Shown: positions 33,693 through 48,112, counted from the first letter of the stretch. The stretch: 64,000 bases of DNA from Scylla paramamosain (GCF_035594125.1 NC_087158.1:4309001-4373000), one strand, 5' to 3'. The notes: a model not told the origin generated them from the sequence alone. Numbers and translations are program-made.

Positions 33693-36600
33693 ATGGACAT
33701 TGAAAAATTAGCATCCCTTCTTTTAAAAGAGCCAGCGATATGGTGCGCCAAGGACCCACGACACCATGATCGCAATTATGTGGCTACGGCGTGGAGAAAT
33801 ATAGCAAGTGAACTTGAAACAACCGGTAAGTTATCGTATTTGTATTGAAGTATTCTTTTCCTGTGCCCCTTTGAATTTTAACGAGCCACCAGACGTAAGT
33901 TGTGGTCGCTATTTATTGGCAAAAATATATCAGTCTACTTAGTAATATTTTCCCTTACTTTGGATATTCCTGTATACAAAAAACAAGTATATAAACTTTA
34001 TAACAAATATTTGAGTTGACATGAGTAAAGGTACACAACCTGTTTCTCTGTGCAGTTTGTACATACTACCCAGGCTATACTTAAATTACTTAATCCCAAC
34101 ATTTTTTGATTATGTAGTTTTATTATTTTTAGCGTTTTTTTTTCATTTTAGGTGTTCTTATCTAGTTCTAAAAGGGTAGATAGGAAAAATAAAGATTTTA
34201 GATTTAATAAATGCATATTATATTTATTCTGCCAACACCACAGATCACATAAATGTCATAGTAAATAGGAAATTTATTTGTCATGGAATATCATTGAAAA
34301 ACCTTGCAAACAACGTGGGGACTCGAACCTGCGTCGCCCGAACGCTAAACGCATGGGATGGATGATCATGCGCTTATCGTTTCTGCTGACTTTGGATACC
34401 GGGGGCGTAGGTCCCCACGTTCGCTGAAAGGAATTTTCAATGTTCTTCCATGACACTTATTATTGTGATATTTACTATAATAGCATTAATAAATGCGTGT
34501 GTTAAAACCTACTGCATGACATCCTGCCACGGCAAAGACCCCTGCTCAGATATGAAGAACTCTTTCAACGTATTCCGCAAATTAAGAGCTACATTTCTTG
34601 ACTGGCGCTTCCTTGAAGTAGGGAGGGGGGTAATGGCGCTTGTTGATGTTTCATCGAAAAGGTCATAATCTGTGCCTTCCTTGTCGATTATAACGTTGTG
34701 CAAGATACAACATGCTTTCACAATATGTTCAGCAAACTCCACTTGAGTTTCAATTGATTTGTTCAAAATGCGAAATTTACTTGCCATGATGCCAAAGGCG
34801 CACTCAACACTACGACGGGCACGTGACAATCTATAATTAAATATCTTGTTAGGGATGTTTAGGTTTGAGCGTGGGAAGGGTCGCATCAAGTATGGTAGTA
34901 GAGGGTAGGCCTCATCACCTACAAGCATCAAAGGGGTTTCGACATTTGTGTTTGGGATCGGCATGCTTTCAGGGAGATTAAATGCATTTTTTTCTAAACA
35001 CCTAAAAAGGTCACTGCTGCTAAACACCCCCCCGTCGCTCTGCTTTCCCATGGCACCTACGTCAATGGTTAAAAAACGGCACCGCGCGTCAGCGACACCT
35101 TGTAGTACAAGGGAAAAAAATTGTTTGTAATTATAATACTGGGAACCGGATTTGGTGGGACACTGGATACGGATGTGCTTGCCATCAATTGAGCCGAAGC
35201 AATTTGGGAAATTCCACTTCGTCCAATATTCCTCTGCAGCATGTTTGCAAATTTGAGCATCCGGCACCGGCATATGCGTAGATTGCAATATCTTCCAGAG
35301 TGCGTCGCATGTTTCTAGCACGATCATTCGCACAGTTGTCACTCCCATGCGGAATGTGAAGGCGAGTCCTCTAAACGACAGCCCAGTCGCCAGGAATCTG
35401 CAAAAAAAAAATACTATTTGAACTCCTATATGTTAAAATATTTCATTATCTCGTTTGATGCTATTGAAAGTTATCGACCTGGTAACCCAAAAGCATTGGA
35501 ATCTATAACGAGGCTCTACCCCCCCTCCCTTTCCCTTTCAATGAGATGACTGTGTGCTCAACGCAAGCTCCCCCAATATGGAAACTAGTGTTCTTTGACA
35601 GTTACACGAAAACTGTATAGACCCTTTATTTTTAGACATTTAAAGTCCAATTCTTTTATTTTTAATGTAATTGTTTTTCTTTTCAGTTGAACTGGTCCAG
35701 AAGAAATACAAATCTTTGCGGGATCAATTCCTTAAGGAACTAAAAACAGCGCCCGCTGGCAAATCGGGGGACCCTGGACTGGCCAGGGAGGAGTATACCA
35801 GCCGGTGGAAATATTTCAATCTCTTTTTTTTTTTGAGAGATGATATGATCGGACGGAAGTCGTCCGGTAATACGACTGCTGCTGCGGCTGCTCTACAAGG
35901 TGTTCCGCAGGAGACACAAGAATCTACGGATTCCGCATCAACCGATAATACCCCCCTGTTGTCCCCTTTGTCTCCTGAGGCTGGACCATCCAGTGTTATT
36001 CCTTGCCCCTCCCCGTCTCCGTCGATCTCGACCCCCTCCAGCCAAACTCCGTCCTTTCGTGACCAAGAGTCGCAGCAGAAATTAGGGGGAATGGCCAAGA
36101 AAAAGAGGGTCACAGCCCTCAACAAAGATCCCGGGTGGTTCTCCTTAGAAGAAACCAAAGTGGACCTGCTCAGAAAGATTGCAGGGGGGCAAGATGATTC
36201 AGAGGATATTGACGAAGACAAAATGTTCCTGCTTTCTTTGTTGCCATCGTTGCGAAAACTCCCTCGGGACCAGGCTTGGGATCTCAAAATCAAATTTGCC
36301 CAGCTCCTGAAGGAAGAGCTAGTGAAGACAACAAGCACCCCGTCTCAAGGCACCCTCTCCTATCAGCCAGACGCCACTTCTCAAGGCCCCTACTCCCGGC
36401 AAGACGCTCCCTCATATCAGCCATACGCCACTTCTCAAAGCCACTACTCCCGGCAAGACGCCCCCTCATATCAGCCAGACGCCACTTCTCAAAGCCACTA
36501 CTCCCGGCAAGACGCCCCCTCATATCAGCCAGACGCCACTTCTCAAGGCCCCAACTCCCGGCAAGACGCTCCCTCATATCAGCCAGACGCCACTTCTCAA

Positions 36601-36696
36601 GGCCCCAACTCCCGGCAAGACGCTCCCTCATATCAGCCAGACGCCACTTCTCCAGGTTCCTATTACCAACTAACCAGCCCTATGAATAATATTTAA
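33693..36696 (+). CDS. H3 MADF/BESS protein (exons 33693-33825, 35687-36696)
   Basis: Exon 1: MDIEKLASLLLKEPAIWCAK, RNYVATAWRNIASELETTG, the first MADF helices with the expected AWRNIA core, ending CCG|GTAAGT in phase 1. Exon 2 follows TTTTCAG: VELVQKKYKSLRDQFLKELK, SRWKYFNLFFFLRDDM completes MADF (residues about 1-100). A Ser/Pro-rich linker follows. A BESS motif (DEDKMFLLSLLPSLRKLPRD) lies at about residues 225-262. The C-terminus is about five to six tandem copies of an 18-residue unit, SYQPDATSQG-YSRQDAP. Total 380 residues, no stops. It probably binds element ends and assists the transposase encoded antisense. The tail repeat is unusual for the family. Confidence 0.85.
34280..34454. repeat. 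Short foldback element with B-box-like motif
   Basis: The outer arms TGTCATGGAA…CATTGAAAA match the reverse complement of the right side (TTTTCAATG…TTCCATGACA). An inner pair CGTGGGGAC / GTCCCCACG also matches. On the minus strand GGTTCGAGTCC is a perfect-looking Pol III B box, but no convincing cloverleaf or A box could be drawn. It lies between MADF exon 1 and the end of the transposase in H3. It may be a MITE or a tRNA-derived foldback. Confidence 0.55.
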
Positions 36697-37310
36697 TTTT
36701 TGTGCATTTTGTAATTTTTGTTATTATACTGATTACTGTTTTCATAAAAAAAAATGGATTATACTTATTCCTCTGCTTGCATTTAAAATATTTGGATGAA
36801 ACTTATTACTTAGAATAATTTTGTGCATTTTGTGATTTTCCTATTGTACTTATTACTCTGTTTGCAATTAAATTAAATGGATTAAACTTATTCCTCTGTT
36901 TCCGTTTAAAATAATTGGATTATACTTATTACTTTGTTTGCACTTGTATCAATACCCTTTAAATATTTAGTAAACTTTAGTAGGCAAATCAAATATGGTG
37001 GAACTTACCTTAATGTCACAGAAAGCCTTTCCTCTGGGGATACGGGTTTTCTTAAGTTGGTTGTTTGCTTGTAGATGACTGGAGAAATAAGTTCCAATAT
37101 ATAGTCAAAGGTTTCAGCTGACATCCTGAAATATTCTTTGAATTTTGGGGGGTCGTTTCTCAGTTGTGGCATCAAATGATGATATTCCCCATGGGTCTCG
37201 CGCTCCTTATTGATGGGATGGACCCACATGCTGGATGAAGATGGGACAGCCGGACTAGTTTCACTCAATAACAGCAATAATGCACGCTTCCTATTACTTT
37301 TAACATTCAT
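34509..37310 (-). CDS. H3 Harbinger transposase (exons 37310-37009, 35397-34509)
   Basis: Exon 1 starts MNVKSNRKRALLLLLSETSP, contains SMWVHPINKERETHGEYHHL and FKEYFRMSAETFDYILELIS, and ends TTAAG|GTAAGT in phase 2. Exon 2 begins at 35397 after TTTTGCAG with FLATGLSFRGLAFTFRMGVT. It carries WNFPNCFGSIDGKHIRIQCP (first D), TIDVGAMGKQSDGG, LVGDEAYPLLPYLMRPFP (second D), FNYRLSRARRSVECAFGIMA (E) and a C-terminal EFFISEQGSLPWQDVMQ stop. Total 396 residues, open throughout. All DDE blocks are intact, so it is a candidate active enzyme. MADF exon 2 lies in its intron in antisense. Confidence 0.9.
36349..36652 (+). repeat. 54-bp coding minisatellite
   Basis: Five full units and partial ones of a 54-bp repeat (containing CATATCAGCCAGACGCCACT) within the 3' end of the H3 MADF gene. 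It keeps the frame and encodes the 18-residue unit. Units differ at few positions (GGCCCC against AGCCAC), so expansion was recent. Confidence 0.9.
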
Positions 37311-37599
37311 TTTGAATTTGGGATGAACTGATTAGGAGGAACAACAAAACAGACCACACGCCTCGAAAGATGACAACGAACTAAAGTTCTCCCATCAATG
37401 AAGCGGCCTATTTGACGCTCGCACCGGACTCAGTGTACACACCCTCACATTTTGACGCTTTGACTCTTTGACTCTCGCTCGCTCTGACGCCCGCTCGCGC
37501 CTTTCACGCGTTCAGTGTGTTCGTACCCTTATCTACTGTGCTACCATCACTTCCACCACCATGCCACTCCTCAATGGGTGGTCTCTCTACAGCTGTCTC

Positions 37600-38115
37600 C
37601 AAAAGTACTTAAGCCTTCCATCACCAGAATCTCATGCACTTTATATTTCTGCCTGGAACCATGCCAGATCTGTTCTCCAACTAGCCAAAAATTCCTTCAT
37701 TAACAGAAAGTGTCAAAACCTTTCAAGATATAACCCCTTGTGACTTCTGGCATCTAGCCAAAAATATCTCCAATAACTTTGCTTCTTCTTCTTTCCCTCC
37801 TTTATTTCAACCAGATGGCACCACTGCTATCACATCTTTTTCTGAAGCTGAACTCTTCGCTTAAACCTTTGTTAAAAACTCTACCTTGGACGATTCTAGG
37901 CTTGTTCCTCCCTCTCCTCCACCCTCTGACTACTTCATGCTATCTATTGATATTCTTTGCAACGATGTTTTCCTTGCCTTTGCTGGCCTAAACCCTCGGA
38001 AGGCTTATGGACCTGATGGGGTCCCTCCTATTGTTCTCTGAATCTGTGCCTCCATGCTTGCACCTTGCCTAGTCATACTCTTTCAGCTGTCTTTCAACAT
38101 CTACCTTTCTTCTCT
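37600..38115 (+). mobile_element. LINE C, plus-strand fragment
   Basis: Same family as LINEs A and B. It reads from the linker (CTCATGCACTTTATATTTCT, 37633) to the RT start (LNPRKAYGPDGVPPIVL near 37990), with stops (TAA at 37862, TGA at 38039). It ends abruptly near 38115 where an inverted copy of the same region begins. Confidence 0.8.
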
Positions 38116-38119
38116 TCAT

Positions 38120-38931
38120 CTTCTCTTGCCATCTGGTTGAAATAAAGGAGGGAAAGAAGAAGAAGCAAAGTTATTGGAGATATTTTTGGCTAGATGCCAG
38201 AAGTCACAAGGGGTTAGATCTTGAAAGGTTTTGACACTTTCTGTTAATGAAGTAGTTTTTGGCTAGTTGGAGAACAGATTTGGCATGGTTCCAGGCAGAA
38301 ATATAAAGTGCATGAGATTCTGGTGATGAAAGGCTTAAGTACTTTTGTGAGCCACCTCTCTATCATACATAGCACGAGAACAAGCTGTGTTAAACCAAGG
38401 TTTGGAAGGTTTAGGTCAAGAAAAAGAGTGAGTGATAGTGTCTCCATGCCAGACACTATCACCTCTGTTATGCGCTCAGCACACAAAGACGGGTCTCTAA
38501 CATGGAAGCAGTAGTCATTCCAAGGAAAATCAGCAAAATACCTCCTCAGGTCCCCCCAAACTAGCAGAGGCAAAACGCCAGAGGCACCTTCGCTTAGGGG
38601 GATCCTGAGGAGGGATTGGAGCGATAGGACAAGATACAGATATGAGATTGTGATCAAAGGAGCCCAATGGAGATGAAAGAGTGACAGCATAAGCAGAAAG
38701 ATTAGAGGTCAGGAAAAGGTCAAGAATGTTGGGTGTATCTCCAAGACGGTCAGGAATACGAGTAGGGTGTTGCACCAATTGCTAGGTTGTGGAGGATAGC
38801 AAAGTTGAAGGCTAGTTCACCAGGATGGTCAGTGAAGGGAGAGGAAAGCCAAAGCCGGTGGTCACTGAAGTCTCCAAGAATGGAGATCTCTGCAAAAGGG
38901 AAGAGGGTCAGAATGTGCTCCACTTTGGAAG
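38120..38931 (-). mobile_element. LINE C, minus-strand fragment
   Basis: Inverted relative to the previous fragment and overlapping it in content: 38120-38335 is the near-complement of 37605-37820. On the minus strand it carries [40 protein letters not shown] and an endonuclease piece ([20 protein letters not shown]). It breaks exactly at TTAA 38932-38935, where the large piggyBac begins. It lacks the 23-bp duplication of copy A. Confidence 0.8.
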
Positions 38932-39595
38932 TTAACCTCTTCTGGCCCAATGTGCCATATTTGTCACATACCATATTTAAGGCTGCAATTGCTTTAAACT
39001 ATAAGTTTTGGAGCTAGAGACCAGTGGGACACATGTGGCACACACTCGGCTCCCGTTTTCTAACATCACTGCCACCTACTGGACGCTTATGTAACTACTA
39101 GATGTAAACAGACGGCGGCTCATCCGGTGGTGGAAACACGCAAGTTTGCTCCTGCAGTTCTCTTACCTGTAATGTTTTTTAGACTACATATGCCTGTCAT
39201 TAGACTATATTTTTATTGTTTTGAACAGTTAGGCCCTGTTTATACGAGGCGTTTCCAACGCGCGTTAGCAAACGCGGCGTTAGCAAAGTCAATGGTAGTC
39301 TATATAGGAACCGGTCACACGTGACGCGGCGTTTTGCCTGACGCCGCATTAACGTCTGGGTCCCTTGCTAACGCGCGTTTGGCGAGTGGCTCGAGATACA
39401 TTGAAGCATATGGGAACGGTTACACACAGCGGTAAACGCCGCGTTTTGAAAGCAGCGCGCTCTCTTATTGGCTGGGCTGCTACCAATGAGGAAAGAGAAT
39501 GTGCGTTACTATGGCAACCCCTGGGTTACTCCACGTGGAGGAATTTTTTTATCACGTGACACGCACACAGCTCTTCAGTCCCATCACTGGCAGTC

Positions 39596-42413
<2,818 letters not shown>

Positions 42414-42776
42414 CCTGGTTGAAACTGTCTGTTGCTCTCTGCATTCAGTGCATTGTTTGGCACACACATATGCACGCACAAACACAAGCGTCGCGTTAAC
42501 GCCGCGTTTGAAAGCGCCTCATGTGAGCGGTAGTTTCTAACGCCGCGTTTGCTAACGCGCGTTGGAAAGCGCCTCGTGTAAACAGGGCCTTACTGGTTCT
42601 TAGGAATGCATATTCACCTTTATAGGAAGTAAACAATGTGTGTATGGAATAAATGTTTACTGTGGGTCATATTTGGGTCTTTGGGCAATGAGTGGTAAAT
42701 ATTTGTCTGGGTCAAATATGGCACACACCTCTTGTGTGAAACAATTATTTGTACAATTGCACTAATTTCAGACGAA

Positions 42777-45700
42777 ATGGAGCCTAGCAGATTTTACTCC
42801 CATACCAAAGGAGGAAGGAGTGTTATTGCACAAGAACTGCCATATGAGAGTGTAGATGAGGATTCTAGTGATGGTGAAGTTCTCTACCAGCCAAATGAGG
42901 AATCCGACACCTCAGATGATTCAGAATCAGGTAAACTAATATATTTGTTTATTTTACATTGAATAAATTCTAATTAAAATTAAATTAGGAACTAAAAGGG
43001 TATCACTGCTCAATCAATCAATCAATGAGGGTATAAGCCGAGGGGCGCGTCTCCATGCCAATACTACATAGTACCAACTTGTACTCAGTCCACACTGGAT
43101 TGAACTCAAGGGATACTATGTAGCCTAGTATAACCAGACGTAGCCTAAACTAAACTAAACAAACGTCATATCAGCATTATTTAACGAAAATGAAAGTGAA
43201 CAGGGTCCTGTTTGGCTTGAATAAGACCACTCGCACCTTTCTACACATAATAAGAATTTTGGGTAGTTTACATTCACTTACATGTATTTTATTTACAGAA
43301 AATGATGCAACCAGTGCCAATAGGGATGATCCACAGCCATCTAAAAGGGGCAGAAAAGAAAGACACATAATCTGGAAGAGTGTAGAGGTTGGACAAAAGA
43401 GTACGGAAGTTCCTGAGTGGAAGGGGAAATTGCCCGACGCTACAACAATAAAAACACCACTGGAGTATTTCAAACATTTCTTTGATGACGATCTACTGCA
43501 AATGATCATTGATGAATCAAATTTGTATGCTACTCAGGAGCGAGGAAGTTCTCTAAATCTCACAGTTGAAGAATTAGAGCAGTTCATTGGCACAGTATTG
43601 TATTCAACCATTTTCCATTTACCTAGAACCCGCATGTACTGGAAGAAATCGAGTTGGGTGCAACAAATAGCTGAGGTGTTTTCAAGGAATAGATGGGAAG
43701 AGATCAAGAAATACATACACTTCAATGACAATTCAAACATGCCTGCACCTACAGATGAGACAAGGGACAAGCTTTTTAACACGTTACCCGCGTTATGGCA
43801 ACACCCAAGACTCGCCCCAGCGCGGCAACCTTCACACCGCTCTCCCGCCAGTCTCAGTGAAGCTATCGGGACGAAAACACGTACGTACCTTCTCTTCGTC
43901 CTGATGACTCATATGCATTCATAAAAGTGGTGTCTCACCGGTGGCCCAATACGCGAAGTCACAATATTTTTTTCTGCTATCGCGTGTTGGGCCACCGGTG
44001 TACAACTCACCCCTTGTACCACCCGTGGCCCAATTCGCCATACTGGCATATATTATTGTTCTATTGCGTCTTGTGCCACTCGTGTACCACTTTTGTTTTT
44101 TTAAATAATGTGAATGTCAATAAATATATATGTCAATTATTCAATTAGTTGTGAATAAAATAGATCATATTTGATGTGTAAGTACTATGTAATGATCCTA
44201 GTCTCATTAGGATGATTTATTGATATCCTTACATGCTTTTTGTGTACAGAAATGGATCCCTCGTCATTCTATAGCAGCCGTATTGAAGAGGAAGACAGCT
44301 CTGATGAAGATTTCACCATCTCCAATGAGAGTGACTCAAGCAGCAGTGATTCCAGTGAAGAAAGTGATGAAGCAGGAGACACAGAAGGTGATGGACCGGA
44401 TGAAGCAGGAGATACAGGTGATGGAGCAGATGAAACAGGAGAAGCAGATGATGATGATGATTCTCTATCTGCTAGTAGTCTTGCACCTGCACTTGTATGG
44501 GGGACTGTTTCTCCCAAACAACGTTCCTATGCCTTTACTGGTAAAGAAGAGCTGGCCATTTTGCCTCATGTAAACTCAGTCACTGGAAAACCAGAGCCTG
44601 TTCATATGTATGAATTATTCATAACTGATGATATTTTGGACACAATAGTTTCTGAGACAAATATATATGCCCAACAAAAAATAAATGCAACACCACTGAC
44701 AAGGAGGTCAAGGCTTTGTGCATGGAAACCCACAACAAGGAATGAAATTAAGAAATTCCTTGGTATAATTCTATACATGGGAATTAATGGTATGCCAGAA
44801 ATTTCTTCCTATTGGAGTAAAAACAAGCTGTATGCTGGCTCTTATATTAGCAGTGTGATGACCAGAGAGAGGTTTGAAATCCTTCTTAGGTGTATACATT
44901 TCAGGGATAATACTGATGTTAATGGCCCACCTGATCCAATATTCAAATTGAGACCCTTGGTCACTGCTATCAGAGATCGCTGCCGGACTGTTTACAAGCC
45001 AGGCTCCATGTTTGTGATTGATGAGAGTATGGTTCCCTTTAGGGGCAGAACTAAGATTAGGCATTATCTTCCTGGTAAAACACATAAATATGGCTTCAAG
45101 TTGTACAAGGTATGCACTCCAAGTGGGTATACATGGAATTTCAAGATTCATTCAGGCAGCCAAACAAAGCGCCAGGGACTAAACTCCACAGAAAGTCTAA
45201 CAGTAGAATTATGTGAAGAACTATTTGACCAAGGTGCCACTCTTTATGCTGATAACTACTATTGTTCACTGCCTCTAGCAGAGTACCTATTGGATAAGAA
45301 AACTTACCTTTGTGGAACCATAAAGAGCACAAGAAAGTACCTTCCCAAGGAAGTCACTGAAAGCAAACTTAGAAAGAATGAAATGAAAGGGCAGGAAAAC
45401 AGTAATGGAGTGAAAGTTTTCAAATGGAGGGATAAAAGAAATGTTCTGACTATCTCAACTCTGCCTGAACACAGTGATCAATTAGTTCCCAGCGGCAAGG
45501 TAAACAGACGTAAAGAAGAGGTTTTCAAACCAGAAAGTGTAATGGCATACAACAAGGCAAAAAAAGGTGTGGATGTCTCTGACCAGTACGCATCCTACTA
45601 CAGTCCGCTGAGAAAAAGCAAAAAATGGTACAGAAAGTTGGCCTTTGAACTGATTACTGGACTAGTAGTTGTAAATGCTTGGGTTCTTCATTGCCAGTAC

Positions 45701-47834
45701 TTCCCTAGGGCTAAGATGAGTCAGCTGCAATTTCGAGAGGCTTTAGTTTGTTCACTCATTGGAGATGAACCTGATAACATTAGACCTGGAAAAAGTCCTG
45801 GAGTCATATCAGGAAAAAGAGATCTTCATAAACTGACTGAGAAAGATGGACCTAAGAGAGCTACAAGAAAAAGGTGTCGTGGCTGCTATGAAAAAATATC
45901 TCTTTCTGAAGGATTCAAGGTAGCTAGAAACAAAGCTAGAAGAGTAAGCACCTTCTGTTTTCAGTGTCAAGATAAACCACACTTGTGTATAACATGCTTT
46001 GCTGAGAAGCACAGTGCATAAATGACATGTCAGTAATACTTTCTTTTCACTATTAGGAAAACTAGTATGTTCGGGATGTATGTTACTTTACCAAATATTA
46101 ATATTTTGTCTTTGGAGATTATTGAAAGGATTTCAATGCTATAATGCTTTTTCTATAAATTTCAGAGATTTGTTCATTTACCTAAAATGCTAATTTCAGT
46201 ATTAAAGGAATAAAAGCATCCAAAGTGTAAAACAATGAGTGATATTGCTCACAGGAGTTACAGCAGTCATACTAATCACTTATAATATAGCTAAAAATTC
46301 CTATAAATTTAATTATATTGTCAGGATATGTATTTTTCAATTTCTCTTATCCAGTTCTGCATGGGAGATTGTGTTTTTTTAATATTCCATATAATTTTTT
46401 ACATTTTATTTTTTAAATGAATTTAATATCGAGTTTTTGAGTCTCAACATTTTGTATTAAAAATATATTGAATTACAAATTACTGTGTTTAATTTTCCAA
46501 TTATTTTCCACTTATCCATACCCTTTACTAATGCATGAAACACAAAGAAAATGATCACTCAGTATTTAGAAATGAGAAAAAAATATTTAAATTTATACTC
46601 TTGTTTAATCTTGCTTGGGCCACCGGTGTACCAATTCCCCATAAAGGAAAGTAGTCAGTGGTACACTGGTGTACCAAGACGCGGGTAACGTGTTAAAATA
46701 AGACCTATAGTAGATAAACTGCTCCACAAGTTCCAGGCCATTCCACAACAACAAATGTTGTGTATCGACGAACAAATTGTACCATTCAAGGGAAGATCAG
46801 GCCTAAAGCAGTATAATCCAAAAAAACCTAACAAATGGGGCTACAAGATTTTTGTACTTTGTGATACAAATGGCCTGGTACATAATTTTGAAATATACAC
46901 AGGCAAAATAGAGCCCGCACCCAATGAGCCAGACTTAGGCGCAAGCTCAAATATTGTACTAAGACTAACCAGTATAGTTCAAGTCAACATGTCACACCTT
47001 CTTTTCTTTGACAATTGGTTCTCCTCGCTTGACCTTGTGATTGAGTTACACAAAAAGGGGATATACACATTAGGAACAGTCAGACAGAATAGACTAAAGG
47101 GCTGCAGGCTCATTGATGACAAAAGAATGAAGAAACTTGGACGTGGCACCTATGATGAGAAAAGTGCTACTGTGGAAGGTATAGAAGTCGATGTTCTGAA
47201 GTGGTGTGACACTAAATGTGTAACATTTATATCAACATATGCTGCTGGAGATCCGCCTGGTGTAGCAGAGAGATGGAGCAAGAAAGAGAAACAATTCATT
47301 GATGTGGCATGTCCTAATGTTGTGCTGGAGTACAATAAGTTCATGGGAGGCGTGGACCTACTAGATGGTCTTGTGTCATACTATCGAACTAAGCTCAAGT
47401 CAAAGAAGTATTACATGAGATTTTTCTTTCATTTTCTGGATATGGTGACAGTCAATTGTTGGCTACTCTATAGGCGGGATGGGAGAAGCCTTGAAATCCC
47501 CCCTAAAAAGCAGATGGATTTGTTAGATTTTAGAGCAGAAGTTGCAGAAGGTCTCCTCAAGTGCAAGAAGGATACAACAAGAAAAAAATCACGTAGGAGT
47601 AGCTCTGATGTGGAGAAGAAACTCTTGGCCAAGAAAAAGAAGGGTCGTGTCGCCCCAACCCCAGCAAAGGATATTCAGATGGACAGTGTTGGACACTGGC
47701 CCATCCCTTCTGAACGTCAGAGATGCAAGCACCCAGGTTGCAAGAACAAAGCAACAATAAAATGTTCAAAGTGTCAAGTTCATTTGTGCCTGAACAAGAA
47801 AAGTAACTGCTATCTTCTGTTCCACACACAATAA
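42777..47834 (+). CDS. P1 piggyBac transposase, interrupted by P2 (42777-42930, 43299-43779, 46697-47834)
   Basis: Exon 1 (MEPSRFYSHTKGGRS, acidic) ends TCAG|GTAAAC in phase 1. Exon 2 starts at 43299 after TTTACAG (ENDATSANRDD), with PLEYFKHFFDDDLLQMIIDE and LYSTIFHLPRTRMYWKKSS. At TTAA 43776-43779 the 2.9-kb element P2 intervenes. The same frame continues at 46697 with KIRPIVDKLLHKFQ, then LCIDEQIVPFKGR (first catalytic D), LLFFDNWFSSLDL (second D), FMGGVDLLDGLVSYYRTKLK (third D), and a C-terminal cysteine-rich zinc finger (CKHPGCKNKATIKCSKCQVH). Apart from P2 the gene is open, 590 codons. P2 disrupts it. Confidence 0.85.
43780..46692 (+). mobile_element. piggyBac element P2 (inner), apparently intact
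   Basis: Inserted at TTAA (43776-43779 and 46693-46696). Termini CACGTTACCCGCGT on both sides as inverted repeats (14 bp identical). Subterminal GGGCCACCGGTGTACCA-like motifs recur: about 43940, 43990 and 44025 at the left, about 46617 and 46655 at the right. It is 2913 bp and carries one open transposase gene. It is younger than P1, which it splits. Confidence 0.92.
44252..46021 (+). CDS. P2 piggyBac transposase
   Basis: 589 residues, open. It starts MDPSSFYSSRIEEEDSSDED after an acceptor-like TGTGTACAG (44249); an in-frame ATG twelve bases upstream would precede that site. Residues 1-75 are acidic and Ser-rich. The core contains YELFITDDILDTIVSETNIY and FLGIILYMGINGMPEISSYW. The DDD triad is at FVIDESMVPFRGRTKIRHYL (first D), TLYADNYYCSLPLAEYLLDK (second D) and KGVDVSDQYASYYSPLRKSK (third D). 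The C-terminus is a Cys-rich zinc-binding domain (RCRGCYEKI, FCFQCQDKPHLCITCFAEKH). It performs TTAA-specific excision and integration. The start resembles that of P1 (MEPSRFYS), so the two belong to related subfamilies. It is a candidate active copy. Confidence 0.92.
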   Translation: MDPSSFYSSRIEEEDSSDEDFTISNESDSSSSDSSEESDEAGDTEGDGPDEAGDTGDGADETGEADDDDDSLSASSLAPALVWGTVSPKQRSYAFTGKEELAILPHVNSVTGKPEPVHMYELFITDDILDTIVSETNIYAQQKINATPLTRRSRLCAWKPTTRNEIKKFLGIILYMGINGMPEISSYWSKNKLYAGSYISSVMTRERFEILLRCIHFRDNTDVNGPPDPIFKLRPLVTAIRDRCRTVYKPGSMFVIDESMVPFRGRTKIRHYLPGKTHKYGFKLYKVCTPSGYTWNFKIHSGSQTKRQGLNSTESLTVELCEELFDQGATLYADNYYCSLPLAEYLLDKKTYLCGTIKSTRKYLPKEVTESKLRKNEMKGQENSNGVKVFKWRDKRNVLTISTLPEHSDQLVPSGKVNRRKEEVFKPESVMAYNKAKKGVDVSDQYASYYSPLRKSKKWYRKLAFELITGLVVVNAWVLHCQYFPRAKMSQLQFREALVCSLIGDEPDNIRPGKSPGVISGKRDLHKLTEKDGPKRATRKRCRGCYEKISLSEGFKVARNKARRVSTFCFQCQDKPHLCITCFAEKHSA

Positions 47835-48112
47835 ATCCAGCATTCGGCAAGGCTATTATTGTCTTAGGCAGTAGAGTTGGACATCTTTCAGTTCTGCATA
47901 TAATTATGTATTTCATATTTATTTTACTGAACTAGTTATTTGGACAAATGGACCAATGGGTCATATTTGTCACATACCAAATATTACTATATAGGAATTG
48001 AATATTACAACTTTTATACATATTATGATTATTTTGGCCCAAATAAAGAAAAAAAAAACTAATAATTTGTTTAATTTCCCCATTGCATAAAGTTTGGTCC
48101 TTAAGAGGTTAA

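Larger units (their letters stand above)
33111..37528. mobile_element. PIF/Harbinger element H3, apparently intact
   Basis: The termini GGGTACGAACACACTGAACG… are identical inverted repeats for the first 55 bp (33111-33165 against the complement of 37474-37528). TTA flanks both sides (33108-33110, 37529-37531). Subterminal GAGCG/GCGTCAAAGCG words recur at both ends. It encodes a plus-strand MADF/BESS protein and a minus-strand transposase in the interleaved layout, both without stops. Perfect termini over 55 bp suggest recent transposition. A small foldback with a B-box-like motif lies at 34280-34454, and (CA)n at 33521-33542. Confidence 0.9.

Noticed and set aside
34318..34400. tRNA gene suggested by the B-box
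   Set aside because: The T-arm stem does not pair well, and no A box, D-arm or acceptor stem could be drawn.
35724..36338. 204-codon minus-strand frame in H3
   Set aside because: Antisense shadow of MADF exon 2, which has matching splice sites and a recognisable domain.
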